Shown here piece after piece: positions 14,832-26,498 of a stretch of DNA of 64,000 nt. How positions within the stretch are numbered: the stretch's first letter is position 1; every line of letters starts with the position of its first letter. This DNA is from Streptomyces sp. NBC_00306 (lineage in GTDB: Bacteria > Actinomycetota > Actinomycetes > Streptomycetales > Streptomycetaceae), in the NCBI RefSeq assembly GCF_036169555.1, contig NZ_CP108032.1, positions 2,542,001-2,606,000 on the forward strand, in the 5' to 3' direction. A program made the translations under genes and the position numbers. The notes under the pieces were generated by a model. That model worked only from the letters and a program-made list of their open reading frames with translations, searched no databases and was not told where the DNA came from.

Positions 14832-16799
14832 ATGACCGTCCTCAACACGCCTCCCGGCTCCGCCGGCCCGTCGGGTCCGTCAGGTCCGTCGGGTCCCTCG
14901 GGTCCATCGGGTCCTTCGGGTCCGTCCGAGGAGGTGCCCGGCCCCCGCGGCCCGTCCGAGGAGGTTCCCGGTTCGCACCCGCCGCCCGTGCGGCAGGCGG
15001 GCGACCGGCACCGGCTCACCGCGCTCCAGGGGCTGGCCGCGCTCTCCCTCGACGCGATGGCGTCGGTGGCCTACGGGCCCGAGGCCATCGTGCTGGTCCT
15101 CGCCACCGCGGGCGGTGTGGGGCTCGGCTTCACCCTTCCCGTCACCCTGGCCATCGCCGCCCTGCTCGCGGTGCTCGTCGCGTCCTACCGCCAGGTGATC
15201 GCCGCGTTCCCGAACGGCGGCGGTTCGTACGCCGTCGCCAGGACCCATCTGGGCCGGCGCACCTCCCTGGTCGCCGCGGCCTCGCTGATCCTCGACTACG
15301 TACTGAACGTCGCGGTCTCCGTCACGGCCGGCGTCGCCGCGCTCACCTCCGCGTTCCCGGCCCTCTACAACGACCGGATCGTGCTGTGCCTCGGTGTCCT
15401 GGTGCTGGTCACCGCCGTCAATCTGCGCGGCATCGTGGACTCCGCACGGGCGTTCGTCGTGCCGACCGCGGTCTTCGTCGGCTCGATCCTGACCATGATC
15501 GTCGTGGGGCTGTTCCGCGACGCACCGGTGTCCACCGAGGCCGCCGCCGGCCACGCCTCCGTCCTGGGCGAGAACACCACCACCGTCGGCGCGCTGCTGC
15601 TGATCAAGGCGTTCGCCTCCGGCTGCTCCGCGCTCACCGGCGTCGAGGCCGTCGCCAACGCCGTGCCGTCCTTCCGGGCGCCGGCGGCACAGCGCGCCCG
15701 GCGTACGGAGGCCGCGCTCGGCGGACTGCTCGGTGTGATGCTCATCGGACTCGCGGTCCTCATCGGCCGCTTCCACCTCCAGCCGGTCGAGGGCGTCACC
15801 GTGCTCGCCCAGCTGGCGGACGCGTCGCTCGGGCACAACTGGGCTTTCTACGTGGTGCAGTTCGCCACCGTCGTCCTGCTGGCACTGGCCGCCAACACCT
15901 CGTTCGGCGGGCTGCCCGTCCTGATGTCGCTGCTTGCCCGCGACAACTACCTCCCCCATGTCTTCCGGCTGAAGGCCGACCGGGAGGTCCACCGCCACGG
16001 AGTCCTGGCGCTCGCCGCCGTCGCGGCGCTGCTGCTCGTCCTGTCCGGCGGCGACACCAACACGCTGGTGCCGCTGTTCGCGATCGGTGTCTTCGTCGGC
16101 TTCACCATCTGCCAGACCGGCATGGTGATCCACTGGCGCGCCGAGCGGTCGCCCGGGTGGGGCCGGCGGGCAGTGCTGAACGGTGTCGGAGCCGTCCTCA
16201 CCGGAGTCGGAGCCGTGGTGGTCACGGCCACCAAGTTCACCGAAGGAGCCTGGCTGATCGTGGTCGCGCTGCCCGCGCTGGTGCTGATCTTCGAACGGGT
16301 GCACCGGGCCTACGGCAGGATCGGCGAGCGCCTCGGTCTCGGCCGGGTGCCCGAGGCCCCGCACCGCGAACGCTCCCTGGTCGTCGTGCCGGTATCCCAT
16401 CTGTCGAAGCTCACGGTCGAGGCCCTCAACGCCGCCGTCTCGCTCGGTGACGAGGTACGGGCGGTGACGGTGACCCATGGGGACGCGGAGGACCGCGCGG
16501 CCCTGCGGGAACTGCGCCAGGCCTGGGAGCGGTGGAACCCGGGCGTGGATCTGGTGGAACTGCACTCGGAGCACCGCACGGTGGGCCGGCCGGTGTCGGA
16601 GTACGTACGCCGGGTGTACAAGTACCACCCCGGCACACGGGTCACCGTGCTGATACCCGAGGTGGAGCCGGACCGGCTGTGGCAGCGGCTGCTCCAGAAC
16701 CAGCGAGGTGCGGTGCTCGCGCACGCGGTGCGCCGGGACACGGACGCGGTGATCTGCCGGCTGCGGTTCCGCCTCTCGGATTCCGACCCCCTGTCCTGA
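14832..16799 (+). CDS. APC-superfamily permease, KimA-like, with Gly-Pro-Ser N-terminal repeat
   Basis: A 655-residue transporter. Residues about 10-45 are a collagen-like low-complexity tail of seven PSG triplets plus two GPSEEVPG units. About twelve membrane helices follow, opening LSLDAMASVAYGPEAIVLVL, the APC helix-1 break. The soluble C-terminal domain from about 540 (RSLVVVPVSHLSKLTVEALNAA, AVTVTHGDAED) is a Usp-like fold, as in the B. subtilis potassium importer KimA (YdaO), where it binds c-di-AMP. Amino-acid transport is the alternative. GGAGG at 14817-14821 precedes ATG 14832. No ydaO-type riboswitch was found upstream. Confidence 0.82.
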   Translation: MTVLNTPPGSAGPSGPSGPSGPSGPSGPSGPSEEVPGPRGPSEEVPGSHPPPVRQAGDRHRLTALQGLAALSLDAMASVAYGPEAIVLVLATAGGVGLGFTLPVTLAIAALLAVLVASYRQVIAAFPNGGGSYAVARTHLGRRTSLVAAASLILDYVLNVAVSVTAGVAALTSAFPALYNDRIVLCLGVLVLVTAVNLRGIVDSARAFVVPTAVFVGSILTMIVVGLFRDAPVSTEAAAGHASVLGENTTTVGALLLIKAFASGCSALTGVEAVANAVPSFRAPAAQRARRTEAALGGLLGVMLIGLAVLIGRFHLQPVEGVTVLAQLADASLGHNWAFYVVQFATVVLLALAANTSFGGLPVLMSLLARDNYLPHVFRLKADREVHRHGVLALAAVAALLLVLSGGDTNTLVPLFAIGVFVGFTICQTGMVIHWRAERSPGWGRRAVLNGVGAVLTGVGAVVVTATKFTEGAWLIVVALPALVLIFERVHRAYGRIGERLGLGRVPEAPHRERSLVVVPVSHLSKLTVEALNAAVSLGDEVRAVTVTHGDAEDRAALRELRQAWERWNPGVDLVELHSEHRTVGRPVSEYVRRVYKYHPGTRVTVLIPEVEPDRLWQRLLQNQRGAVLAHAVRRDTDAVICRLRFRLSDSDPLS

Positions 16800-17019
16800 C
16801 CGGGTCCGGCCCCCTGTCCCGTCCGGGGAGGTGGTGGCACCGTGAAGGGAGAGGCGCACGACGAGGCCACCGGCCCGCTCGACCCGCTCGGCCGCATGTC
16901 GACCGCTGCGGGTCACCGGCCGTTGGCGTTCCGTCAATTCGGCGCTCCTAGGTTCCATCAGCGCGCGACCCCGCCGCGCCGACCGGCACCGCGGGGCGGT
17001 CCCCCCATTGGAGCGATAC

Positions 17020-18177
17020 GTGGAACGTCGCAACTTCCTGCGTGGAGCGGTCATCGGCACCTCGGCAGCCGCCCTCGGCGGCACCCTGTGGCGCGGTGCG
17101 GCCGTCGCGGATCCCGCACAGCCGGGCCCCGGCCCCTACGGCGCACTCCGGCCGGCCGACTCCAACGGCATCCTCCTGCCCGACGGGTTCACCAGCAGGG
17201 TGATCGCCCGCTCGGGACAGAAGGTCGGCTCGACTTCGTACACCTGGCACAGCGCGCCGGACGGCGGTGCCTGCTACGCCGACGGCACCGGCTGGATCTA
17301 CGTCTCCAACTCGGAGATCAACCCGTCGGGCGGCGCGAGCGCGGTCACGTTCTCCTCGACCGGCGCGATCACCGGCGCGCGCCGCATCCTGTCCGGCACC
17401 CGGCAGAACTGCGCGGGCGGCAAGACCCCGTGGAACACCTGGCTGTCCTGCGAGGAAGTCAGCCTCGGGTACGTCTACGAGACGGACCCCTGGGGCGTGA
17501 ACGCCGCCGTGCGCCGGGACGCGATGGGCAGGTTCAAGCACGAGGCGGCCGCGGCCGACCCGGTCCGCAAGGTGGTCTATCTGACCGAGGACGAGACCAA
17601 CGGCTGTCTGTACCGCTTCGTCCCCACCACCTGGGGCAACCTCTCCTCCGGCACCCTCCAGGTGCTGAAGGCCGGTACGGCGACCTCGGGCAGCTACACC
17701 TGGGCCGATGTCCCCGACCCGGACGGCTCGCCGACGGCGACCCGCAGCCAGGTCCCGGGCTCGAAGAAGTTCAACGGCGGCGAGGGCTGCTACTACGCCG
17801 ACGACAAGGTGTGGTTCACCACCAAGGGCGACAACCGCGTCTGGCAGCTGAACCTGACCGCCGGCACGTACGAACTGGCCTACGACGACTCGCTGGTGAG
17901 CGGCGGCGCACCGCTGACCGGCGTGGACAACGTCACCGGCTCCTCCTCCGGGGATCTGTTCGTGGCGGAGGACGGCGGCTCCATGGAGATCTGTGTGATC
18001 ACCCCGGACGACGTGGTCGCGCCGTTCCTGCGGATCAACGGCCAGTCCTCGTCGGAGATCACCGGTCCGGCGTTCTCGCCGGACGGCAGGCGGCTGTACT
18101 TCTCCAGCCAGCGCGGCACGAGCGGGTCGTCGTCGGGCGGCATCACCTACGAGGTGACGGGGCCCTTCCGCACCTAG
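17020..18177 (+). CDS. Tat-exported PhoX/DUF839-like protein
   Basis: A 385-residue protein opening MERRNFLRGAVIGTSAAALG, a twin-arginine signal (RRNFL) with a cleavage region near AVADPAQ. The mature part has the DUF839 signature: SYTWHSAPDGGACYADGTGW, WLSCEE near residue 145, FKHEAAAADP, YLTEDE, and KFNGGEGCYYADDKVWF. PhoX alkaline phosphatases of this fold use Fe/Ca and are secreted. The Glu-rich CEE, HEA and TEDE positions are the expected ligands. GTG 17020 is preferred over TTG 17008 because GGAG (17010-17013) sits six bases upstream. I could not identify a convincing PHO box in the 220-base upstream gap. Confidence 0.82.
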   Translation: MERRNFLRGAVIGTSAAALGGTLWRGAAVADPAQPGPGPYGALRPADSNGILLPDGFTSRVIARSGQKVGSTSYTWHSAPDGGACYADGTGWIYVSNSEINPSGGASAVTFSSTGAITGARRILSGTRQNCAGGKTPWNTWLSCEEVSLGYVYETDPWGVNAAVRRDAMGRFKHEAAAADPVRKVVYLTEDETNGCLYRFVPTTWGNLSSGTLQVLKAGTATSGSYTWADVPDPDGSPTATRSQVPGSKKFNGGEGCYYADDKVWFTTKGDNRVWQLNLTAGTYELAYDDSLVSGGAPLTGVDNVTGSSSGDLFVAEDGGSMEICVITPDDVVAPFLRINGQSSSEITGPAFSPDGRRLYFSSQRGTSGSSSGGITYEVTGPFRT

Positions 18178-18230
18178 GGGCCTGCCGTTCGGACCTCGCC
18201 GGGTTCGCGTGAACCGTGCCGTCCTGCCGC

Positions 18231-18250
18231 CCGCGGGTCTCAGCCCGCGG
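18231..18250. terminator. Hairpin between convergent PhoX-like and ArsR-like genes
   Basis: CCGCGGG-TCTCAG-CCCGCGG, a 7-bp stem spanning the ArsR-like stop codon. A likely bidirectional terminator. Confidence 0.5.
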
Positions 18251-19232
18251 CCTCCGCCGGTGCGCCGCCCCTCAGCAGGGCGGCGCCCAGCGGGGTGAGT
18301 GTGTGCAGGACGGCGTTCCCGTGGCGCAGGGTCAGCACCAGACCCGCGTCCCGCAGGACCGCGGCGTGCTGGCTCGCGGAGGCGAGCGACACCCCTGCCC
18401 TGCGGGCCAGTTCGCTGGTGGTGCAGCCGTACCGTATGGCCTGGAGCACGGCGGAGCGGGTGTGGCCGACCAGCCGGCCGAGGGAGGGGCCGCCGGCCTC
18501 CCCGAAGACCGGGTCGGGGGTGTGCTCGGCCGCGTAGACGAGGACCGGCGGGAGCGACGGGTCGCGGTAGACGACGGGATTGCCCCGGCAGAAGAACGAC
18601 GGCTGGAGCAGCAGGCCCCGGCCGTCGAGGTACAGATCACGGTCGACGGGATAGTCCGCCTCCAGGACCGGGGCACGCCACCGGAGCACCGGGGGAAGCG
18701 AGTCGAGCAGTTCGCCCGCGCCTCCGTCGAGCAGTGCCCGCCCGCGTACCGCACGGTCCGCCTCGACCCTCGCCTGGATCTGCGGCCAGTACGGCTCGAT
18801 GGCGGCGCGGTGGTAGCTGCGGAGCACCGACACGAGCCGGACGAGCGGCTCGGGCCGTCCCTCGGCGAGGGCGGCGAGACGGCCCGTCAGCTCCGGAGCG
18901 GGGGTGCGGCCGGCGGCCACGAGCCCCAGTTCCGTATACAGTCGCGCCGGCGATGTGGCACGAATCACTTCGAGTCCGGAGTCGAGTCCGAGGCTTCCTT
19001 CCGGAGGCGTCAGAAAGTCGGGGAAATAGCCCCGCGTCGGCACCAGAGCGGCCAGCAGGCTTGTTTCACCATTCAACCTGGCCCGCGTTTCCGAGCGCCA
19101 TTCCCCGAACATCAGCGCACGTCGGCGCTCTCTCAATCGGTGAAAGCTGAGAATCGTTTCCCACAACACATCCGGTTTCGTCGCCATCCGCACTCTGGCG
19201 AGGTCGTCACCGGTGAAATGGATACGAAGCAC
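18240..19232 (-). CDS. ArsR-like winged-helix transcriptional regulator (DUF5937 type)
   Basis: A 330-residue protein. The N-terminal 220 residues (LRIHFTGDDLARVRMATKPDVLWETI) are the ligand/dimer domain typical of large streptomycete ArsR-like regulators. The C-terminal winged helix contains GCTTSELARRAGVSLASASQHAAVLRDAGLV, an ArsR recognition helix, plus the wing HGNAVLHTLTPLG. No ArsR metal-binding CxC motif is visible. Start GTG 19232, with a G-rich Shine-Dalgarno tract just upstream; the longer frame to 19286 adds an unconvincing Cys-containing tail. The target is unknown. It faces a 550-base gene-free region upstream. Confidence 0.82.
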   Translation of the reverse strand: MLRIHFTGDDLARVRMATKPDVLWETILSFHRLRERRRALMFGEWRSETRARLNGETSLLAALVPTRGYFPDFLTPPEGSLGLDSGLEVIRATSPARLYTELGLVAAGRTPAPELTGRLAALAEGRPEPLVRLVSVLRSYHRAAIEPYWPQIQARVEADRAVRGRALLDGGAGELLDSLPPVLRWRAPVLEADYPVDRDLYLDGRGLLLQPSFFCRGNPVVYRDPSLPPVLVYAAEHTPDPVFGEAGGPSLGRLVGHTRSAVLQAIRYGCTTSELARRAGVSLASASQHAAVLRDAGLVLTLRHGNAVLHTLTPLGAALLRGGAPAEAAG

Positions 19233-19784
19233 TGAACCCCCACTGTTGCACACGCAATCGGCCCCGATCACCGAGTATGCATGCAATCACAGCCGGTTAC
19301 CACGGTGTTTCAGCCACAGTTGAAATGTCTCGCCGGAGCCGGGTGCGAACCGAAAGGCTGTACGGCGTCGGACAGGAACCAACTGTCACCGATGGACACA
19401 GCGAAGGCCGTGGGGGGCTTTGCGTGTCCGGCGGCGGGCGACAGTCGGTGCGGCTCCCTGCCCGGCGTGGGTAATGGGGCGCGGTCGGCGGATGGGGATC
19501 CGCGGGCCGCGCTCCGCCCGTTGTTTGCTGAACCAATGGCGGGAATTCGCTGGCCGGCAACATCCACAATTGCTCAGGGACTTTGTGAAAGTACTGAAAG
19601 AAGGGGACGGCCCGCCGGGGCCGTGCAGGCACAGCAGAAGGGGCGGGCGCCCCGCACAAGGCGCCCGCCCCTTCTCGGTGTTCCGGAGCCTCCACCGGGT
19701 CGGTGAGGGTGGGATGCCGGCTCCCCCACGGGCGCCGGGAGGCGCCCGAGGAGGACCGGTGTCGGCTCCGGGGTCCTTAAGTCC
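19233..19784. other. Gene-poor intergenic region, 552 bp
   Basis: No convincing ORF, RNA gene or repeat was seen. The first 60 bases should hold the ArsR-like gene promoter. The sequence from 19280 to 19600 looks less GC-rich than its neighbours, and open frames in it have no coding-like codon bias. The right side contains the ppdK terminator. Confidence 0.5.
19637..19674 (-). terminator. Strong terminator downstream of ppdK
   Basis: Perfect 15-bp stem GAAGGGGCGGGCGCC / GGCGCCCGCCCCTTC (19637-19651, 19660-19674) with an 8-base loop, 110 bases beyond the ppdK stop. Confidence 0.8.
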
Positions 19785-22502
<2,718 letters not shown>

Positions 22503-22843
22503 GGGTCTCGACTCCTCGAGGACGCGGTGGCTGCCCTGACGGCCAGGAACATACCCAGATCGAAGGCGCCTGGGTACGTCCACTTGGCCGTCATACGGCC
22601 GTAACCACTCGTCCGCCACCAGATCGAAAGTGACCGGGCAGCCGACGCGCGATCGGCAACCTTTCAAGCCCTGAACACATCACCACTCTCAGCGACGAGA
22701 ATGCGGCGAACCATCGACGGAGAGCGATGATTCTCGCGATCGGATGAACCCATGAAGGGTGGCACTCGGTGCCACCCTTCCGAGAGATGCAGTCGCCACC
22801 AAATCGCTCATCTGAGCGGCACCCCTATCAAGGGTGGCGAGAA
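22503..22843. other. Intergenic region with duplicated hairpins
   Basis: 341 bases between two minus-strand genes. A perfect palindrome GAAGGGTGGCAC-TCG-GTGCCACCCTTC lies at 22754-22780. A weaker related element CACCCCT-atca-AGGGTG lies near 22820-22836, sharing AAGGGTGGC. On the minus strand they can terminate the ABC/HAD operon. The remainder should contain the ppdK promoter. No ORF in it is convincing. Confidence 0.5.
22754..22780 (-). terminator. Perfect 12-bp hairpin after the HAD gene
   Basis: GAAGGGTGGCAC / GTGCCACCCTTC with a 3-base loop, 64 bases past the HAD stop codon. It could also be an operator for ppdK. Confidence 0.5.
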
Positions 22844-23572
22844 TCACGCGGCCGAAGACCGTCCGGTCCCATCATCCGGACCCGCGGAACACGCCGCAAC
22901 ACATCGGCTCAGCACCTCCAGGTCCACCTCCTCCAGGCTCTCGGCGAAGACCCGACCTGCTGATTCGGGCACCGGAAGCAACGAGGGCACCACGAGCACC
23001 GGGCATCCCGCGGCCTGCGCCGAGGCACTCCCGTCCGGCGAGTCCTCCACCGCCACACAGGCCCCGGGGTCGGCCCCGAAGCGCTCAGCCGCCGCCCGGT
23101 AGGGATCCGGGTGCGGCTTGGTCCGCGCGGTGTCGTCGGCGGACAGGGTGAAGGAGAAGGGCACCCGGGCCAGCGCCCCCTGCACCACACAGTCCACGAC
23201 CAGCCGCGGCGAGGCGCTGACCAGGGCGAACGGCACATCGCACCGTTCCAGTTCGGCCAGCAGCCGACGGACTCCTGGACGCAGCGGGGCCCCCGCCGCC
23301 ACCCGCCGGTGAAAGGCGCGGGTCAGCGCGTCGGCCGCCTCGGTGGCACTGAGAGACACCCTGGGGCCGGGGAGGGCCACTCGCATCAGATGAGCGGCCG
23401 TGTCCTGGACGGCGCGGCCGACGACCTCGGGTGCGTCCGCGGCACCCAGCCGGTGCCCGACCGAGGCGGCGACCTCCTCGGCCGCCTCCCACCACAGCAC
23501 CTCCGTGTCGACGAGGGTGCCGTCCATGTCGAAGAGGACGGCCGCGGGACGGGCCGGGGCTCCCGGGGTCAC
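22844..23572 (-). CDS. HAD-family phosphatase (beta-phosphoglucomutase-like)
   Basis: A 242-residue HAD hydrolase with motif I LFDMDGTLVDTE (nucleophile Asp15 and acid Asp17), motif II ALVSASPR, motif III KPHPDPY and motif IV AVEDSPDGSASAQAAGC. The helical cap sits between motifs I and II. The DxDGT form indicates a phosphate-ester phosphatase, not the DxAGT of phosphonoacetaldehyde hydrolases. It is the last gene of the ABC-importer operon, overlapping the ATPase gene by four bases, so it probably dephosphorylates the imported compound or its product. The 3' end is followed by a hairpin. Confidence 0.9.
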   Translation of the reverse strand: MTPGAPARPAAVLFDMDGTLVDTEVLWWEAAEEVAASVGHRLGAADAPEVVGRAVQDTAAHLMRVALPGPRVSLSATEAADALTRAFHRRVAAGAPLRPGVRRLLAELERCDVPFALVSASPRLVVDCVVQGALARVPFSFTLSADDTARTKPHPDPYRAAAERFGADPGACVAVEDSPDGSASAQAAGCPVLVVPSLLPVPESAGRVFAESLEEVDLEVLSRCVAACSAGPDDGTGRSSAA

Positions 23573-24678
23573 GGCGCCGCCGGCACGACGAGGACGGGAC
23601 GCTCCGCCAGGGACATGCGCGCGCGGGTGCCGGGGGTGAGCAGGGCCGCCTCCCGAGAGGGCAGATCCGCCTTGACCGATCCGCCGCCCGGCAGATCGAG
23701 CAGGACCCGGGTGACCGAGCCGAAGAAGGACGCGGAGACGACGGTGGCCTCACCCTCCGGGTCCGCGACGACGAAGACGTTCTCGGGGCGTACGAGCACC
23801 TCGACCGCACCGGCCGTGACCGGCGGATCGCCGTCCACCGGCAGTGCGGCGCCCGCGACCTCCACCAGGCCGCCGCCGGTCGTCAAACCGGGCAGCCGGT
23901 TCATGGTGCCGACGAACTCGGCGACGAACGCCGTCGCGGGGCGCTGGTACAGCTCGGCGGGCGCCGCGCACTGCTCCAGCCGTCCCGCGTTCAGGACGGC
24001 GACGCGGTCCGCCATGGACAGGGCCTCCTCCTGGTCGTGCGTGACGAAGATCGTGGTGATGCCGAGCGACAGCTGAAGCCGCCGGATCTCCTCGCGCAGG
24101 CTGAGCCGCACCTTGGCGTCCAGCGCGGACAGCGGCTCGTCGAGCAACAGCACACGCGGTTCGAGTGCCAGGGCGCGGGCGAGCGCGACCCGCTGCTGCT
24201 GGCCGCCCGACATCTGGTGCGGGTAGCGGCCGCCGTGCTCAGGCAGGCCGACGAGGGCGAGGAGTTCGGCGGCGCGGGCGTTCCGCCGGGCGGCGGGCAC
24301 CTTGCGCACCCGCATGCCGAAGGCGACGTTGTCACGGGCGCTGAGGTTGGGGAAGAGGCTGTACGACTGGAACACCATCCCGGCGTCCCGGCGGTTCGCC
24401 GGCACCCGGGTGATGTCCTCGCCGTCGACCAGGACCTCACCCGCGTCGGGCTGTTCAAAGCCGGCGACGACCCGCAGCGCGGTGGTCTTGCCGCAGCCCG
24501 AGGGGCCGAGGAGGGCGAGCAGTTCGCCGGGCTCGACGGTCAGGTCGAGACCGTCGAGGGCGACGGTGGAGCCGAACGCCCGGCGCAGACCGCGGAATTC
24601 GACGCGCGCACCCGCGCCGGCGGCGACCTCGCCGGCCACGGCCACGCGTGATGCGGTGGGTGCGGTGGGTGCGGACAT
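23569..24678 (-). CDS. ABC transporter ATP-binding protein (PotA/FbpC type)
   Basis: A 369-residue ATPase. Walker A LLGPSGCGKTTALRVVAGF near residue 55, the Q-loop region, signature MSGGQQQRVALARALALEP near 158, Walker B VLLLDEPLSALD, and H-loop TTIFVTHDQEEAL. A C-terminal TOBE domain (about 290-365) occurs in importers for polyamines, iron(III), thiamine or aminoethylphosphonate. It energises the two permeases encoded just upstream (3-base gap). The ATGA overlap with the HAD gene indicates one operon. Confidence 0.92.
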   Translation of the reverse strand: MSAPTAPTASRVAVAGEVAAGAGARVEFRGLRRAFGSTVALDGLDLTVEPGELLALLGPSGCGKTTALRVVAGFEQPDAGEVLVDGEDITRVPANRRDAGMVFQSYSLFPNLSARDNVAFGMRVRKVPAARRNARAAELLALVGLPEHGGRYPHQMSGGQQQRVALARALALEPRVLLLDEPLSALDAKVRLSLREEIRRLQLSLGITTIFVTHDQEEALSMADRVAVLNAGRLEQCAAPAELYQRPATAFVAEFVGTMNRLPGLTTGGGLVEVAGAALPVDGDPPVTAGAVEVLVRPENVFVVADPEGEATVVSASFFGSVTRVLLDLPGGGSVKADLPSREAALLTPGTRARMSLAERPVLVVPAAP

Positions 24679-24681
24679 GGT

Positions 24682-25614
24682 TCAGGACTCCTTGCTGGAG
24701 GCGGGGGCGGCAGCGGGTACGGAGCCCACGCTGCGGCTGCCGTTGCCCGCACGGGACAGGAGGAGGAGCAGCGCCCAGGTGATCAGGAGGCTGAGGATGG
24801 ACACGGCCACCGACATCCGGGCCTGCGATCCGGAGACGGTGACGATCCACACCGCGAACGGCTGGAAGCCGAGCAGGGCGGCGATCGTGAACTCGCCGAG
24901 CACGAGGGCCAGGGTGAGGAACGCGGCCCCGGCCAGCGAGGTGCGCAGATTGGGCAGCACGACCCGGCCGATCACCTGCGGCCAGTTCGCCCCGCAGTTG
25001 CGGGCGGCCTCGACCAGCGTCGGCACGTCGACGGCGCGCAGCCCCGCGTCCAGTGAGCGGTACACGAACGGCAGCGCCATCACGGTGTACGCGAGGACGA
25101 GGACGAGCGGGAAGCTCTCGTTCTGGACGGCGAGGAACGTCTGGTAGAGCGGGGTGCGCGACAGATGCTCGGGCCCCCAGCGCAGCACCGTGCCCATGCC
25201 GGTGACCAGCGCGATCGGCGGCACCACCAGCGGCAGCATGCACACGACCTCGACGAGCGGCCGCAGCTTCGGCGCTCCGAGCCGTACGGCGACCAGCGCG
25301 GGCACCGCGAGCAGCAGCACCAGGGCGATGGTGGCGGCGGCGAGCCCGAGGGAGAGCAACAGGCTGTCGGTGAAGCCCTCGGCGCCGAGGATGCCGGTGT
25401 ACGCCTGGAACGAGATGCCCTGCCCGGGGGTGTGGACGGTGAAGACGAACGAGGCGGCGAGCGGCACCAGGAAGTACAGGCCCGCCAGGCCCAGCACGAA
25501 CCCGCGCCACACCCGGGGCCTGTCGGCGCGACGCCGCAGCGGCGCGGACGGCGCCTTCTCCGGCACGAGGGGGGTGACCGGGTCGGCCGGTGCGGTGGGG
25601 GTCAGCGCAACCAT
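24682..25614 (-). CDS. ABC transporter permease (second inner-membrane subunit)
   Basis: A 310-residue protein with six predicted helices. The cytoplasmic coupling loop is AARNCGANWPQVIGRVVLPNLRTSLAGAAFL, the EAA motif that docks on the ATPase. The start is ATG 25614 (MVALTPTAPADPVT), overlapping the upstream permease gene by 13 bases. An open extension to 26166 is only the antisense-like shadow of that gene. PotC/PhnV-like position in the operon. Confidence 0.9.
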   Translation of the reverse strand: MVALTPTAPADPVTPLVPEKAPSAPLRRRADRPRVWRGFVLGLAGLYFLVPLAASFVFTVHTPGQGISFQAYTGILGAEGFTDSLLLSLGLAAATIALVLLLAVPALVAVRLGAPKLRPLVEVVCMLPLVVPPIALVTGMGTVLRWGPEHLSRTPLYQTFLAVQNESFPLVLVLAYTVMALPFVYRSLDAGLRAVDVPTLVEAARNCGANWPQVIGRVVLPNLRTSLAGAAFLTLALVLGEFTIAALLGFQPFAVWIVTVSGSQARMSVAVSILSLLITWALLLLLSRAGNGSRSVGSVPAAAPASSKES

Positions 25615-26498
25615 CGGGCACTCCGTCGCTGAAGGGGGAGATAGACCGCCATGACCAGCCCGGCGATCAGGATCATGTCGAGGCTGAGGGCGAGGGCCAC
25701 GTTCTCCTGGCCGACCAGCACATTGCCGGAGAGCGCGTCCGCGATCTTCAGCGTGACCAGCGGCACGGACCCGCCGACCAGGGCGGCGGCCGTGGCGTGC
25801 GCGGCGAACGCGCTGCCGAACAGCAGGACGAAGCCGCCGAGCAGCGACGGGGCGAGGACGGGCAGTCCCACCATCCGCCAGTACTGCCAGGTGCTCGCTC
25901 CGGTGTTCTGCGCCGCCTCCCGCCACTGGGGCCGCAGCCCGTCGAGCGCGGGCACGATCGTCAGCACCATCAGCGGGGTGAGGAAGTAGAGGTAGACCAC
26001 GCTGAGTCCGGTGAAGGAGTACAGGTTCCAGCCGAGGCTGTCCAGGTCGGCGAGCTGCGTGAGCACGCCGGAGATGCCGGCGGTCGCGATGAAGGCGAAC
26101 GCCAGCGGTACGCCGCCGAAGTTGGCCAGGACACCCGATGCGGTGAGCGTGGCGCTGCGCAGCCACTGCCGGCGTGAGGTGACGACGGCCTGCGCGATGA
26201 ACAGTCCTGCCAGCGAACCGATCACCGCGGTGAGCCCGGAGAGCTGCACACTGCCGGCGAGGGAGTCCAGATAGGGGCCCTGGAGCGAGCGGCGGACGTG
26301 CTCACCGGTCAGCGAGGAGCCGCCGGTCGTCGCATCGGTGCGGGTGACCGCGCCGTACAGCACGGCCCCGAACGGAAGTCCGAAGCACAGCCCGGTGAAC
26401 AGCAGCAGCGGCAGGACCGCGAGCCCGCTGCCGGGCCCGCGCCGCCGGCGACGCACACCGCCGGCGGTCCGGGTGGAGGACGGAAGAGTCACGGACAT
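25602..26498 (-). CDS. ABC transporter permease (first inner-membrane subunit)
   Basis: A 298-residue permease with an N-terminal basic stretch, six to seven helices and the coupling loop AAQNTGASTWQYWRMVGLPVLAPSLLGGFVL. Start ATG 26498 shares its A with the stop codon of the binding-protein gene (TGATG), so it is translationally coupled. It pairs with the next permease to form the channel. PotB/PhnU-like position. Confidence 0.9.
   Translation of the reverse strand: MSVTLPSSTRTAGGVRRRRRGPGSGLAVLPLLLFTGLCFGLPFGAVLYGAVTRTDATTGGSSLTGEHVRRSLQGPYLDSLAGSVQLSGLTAVIGSLAGLFIAQAVVTSRRQWLRSATLTASGVLANFGGVPLAFAFIATAGISGVLTQLADLDSLGWNLYSFTGLSVVYLYFLTPLMVLTIVPALDGLRPQWREAAQNTGASTWQYWRMVGLPVLAPSLLGGFVLLFGSAFAAHATAAALVGGSVPLVTLKIADALSGNVLVGQENVALALSLDMILIAGLVMAVYLPLQRRSARWLR

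Noticed and set aside
16800..17019. PHO box upstream of the PhoX-like gene
   Set aside because: GTTCCGTC and GTTCCATC are present but 24 bp apart, not on the 11/22-bp PHO pitch.
19281..19706. 141-codon plus-strand ORF in the ppdK/ArsR-like gap
   Set aside because: No coding-type codon bias, no Shine-Dalgarno, no recognisable domain, and it runs through the ppdK terminator.
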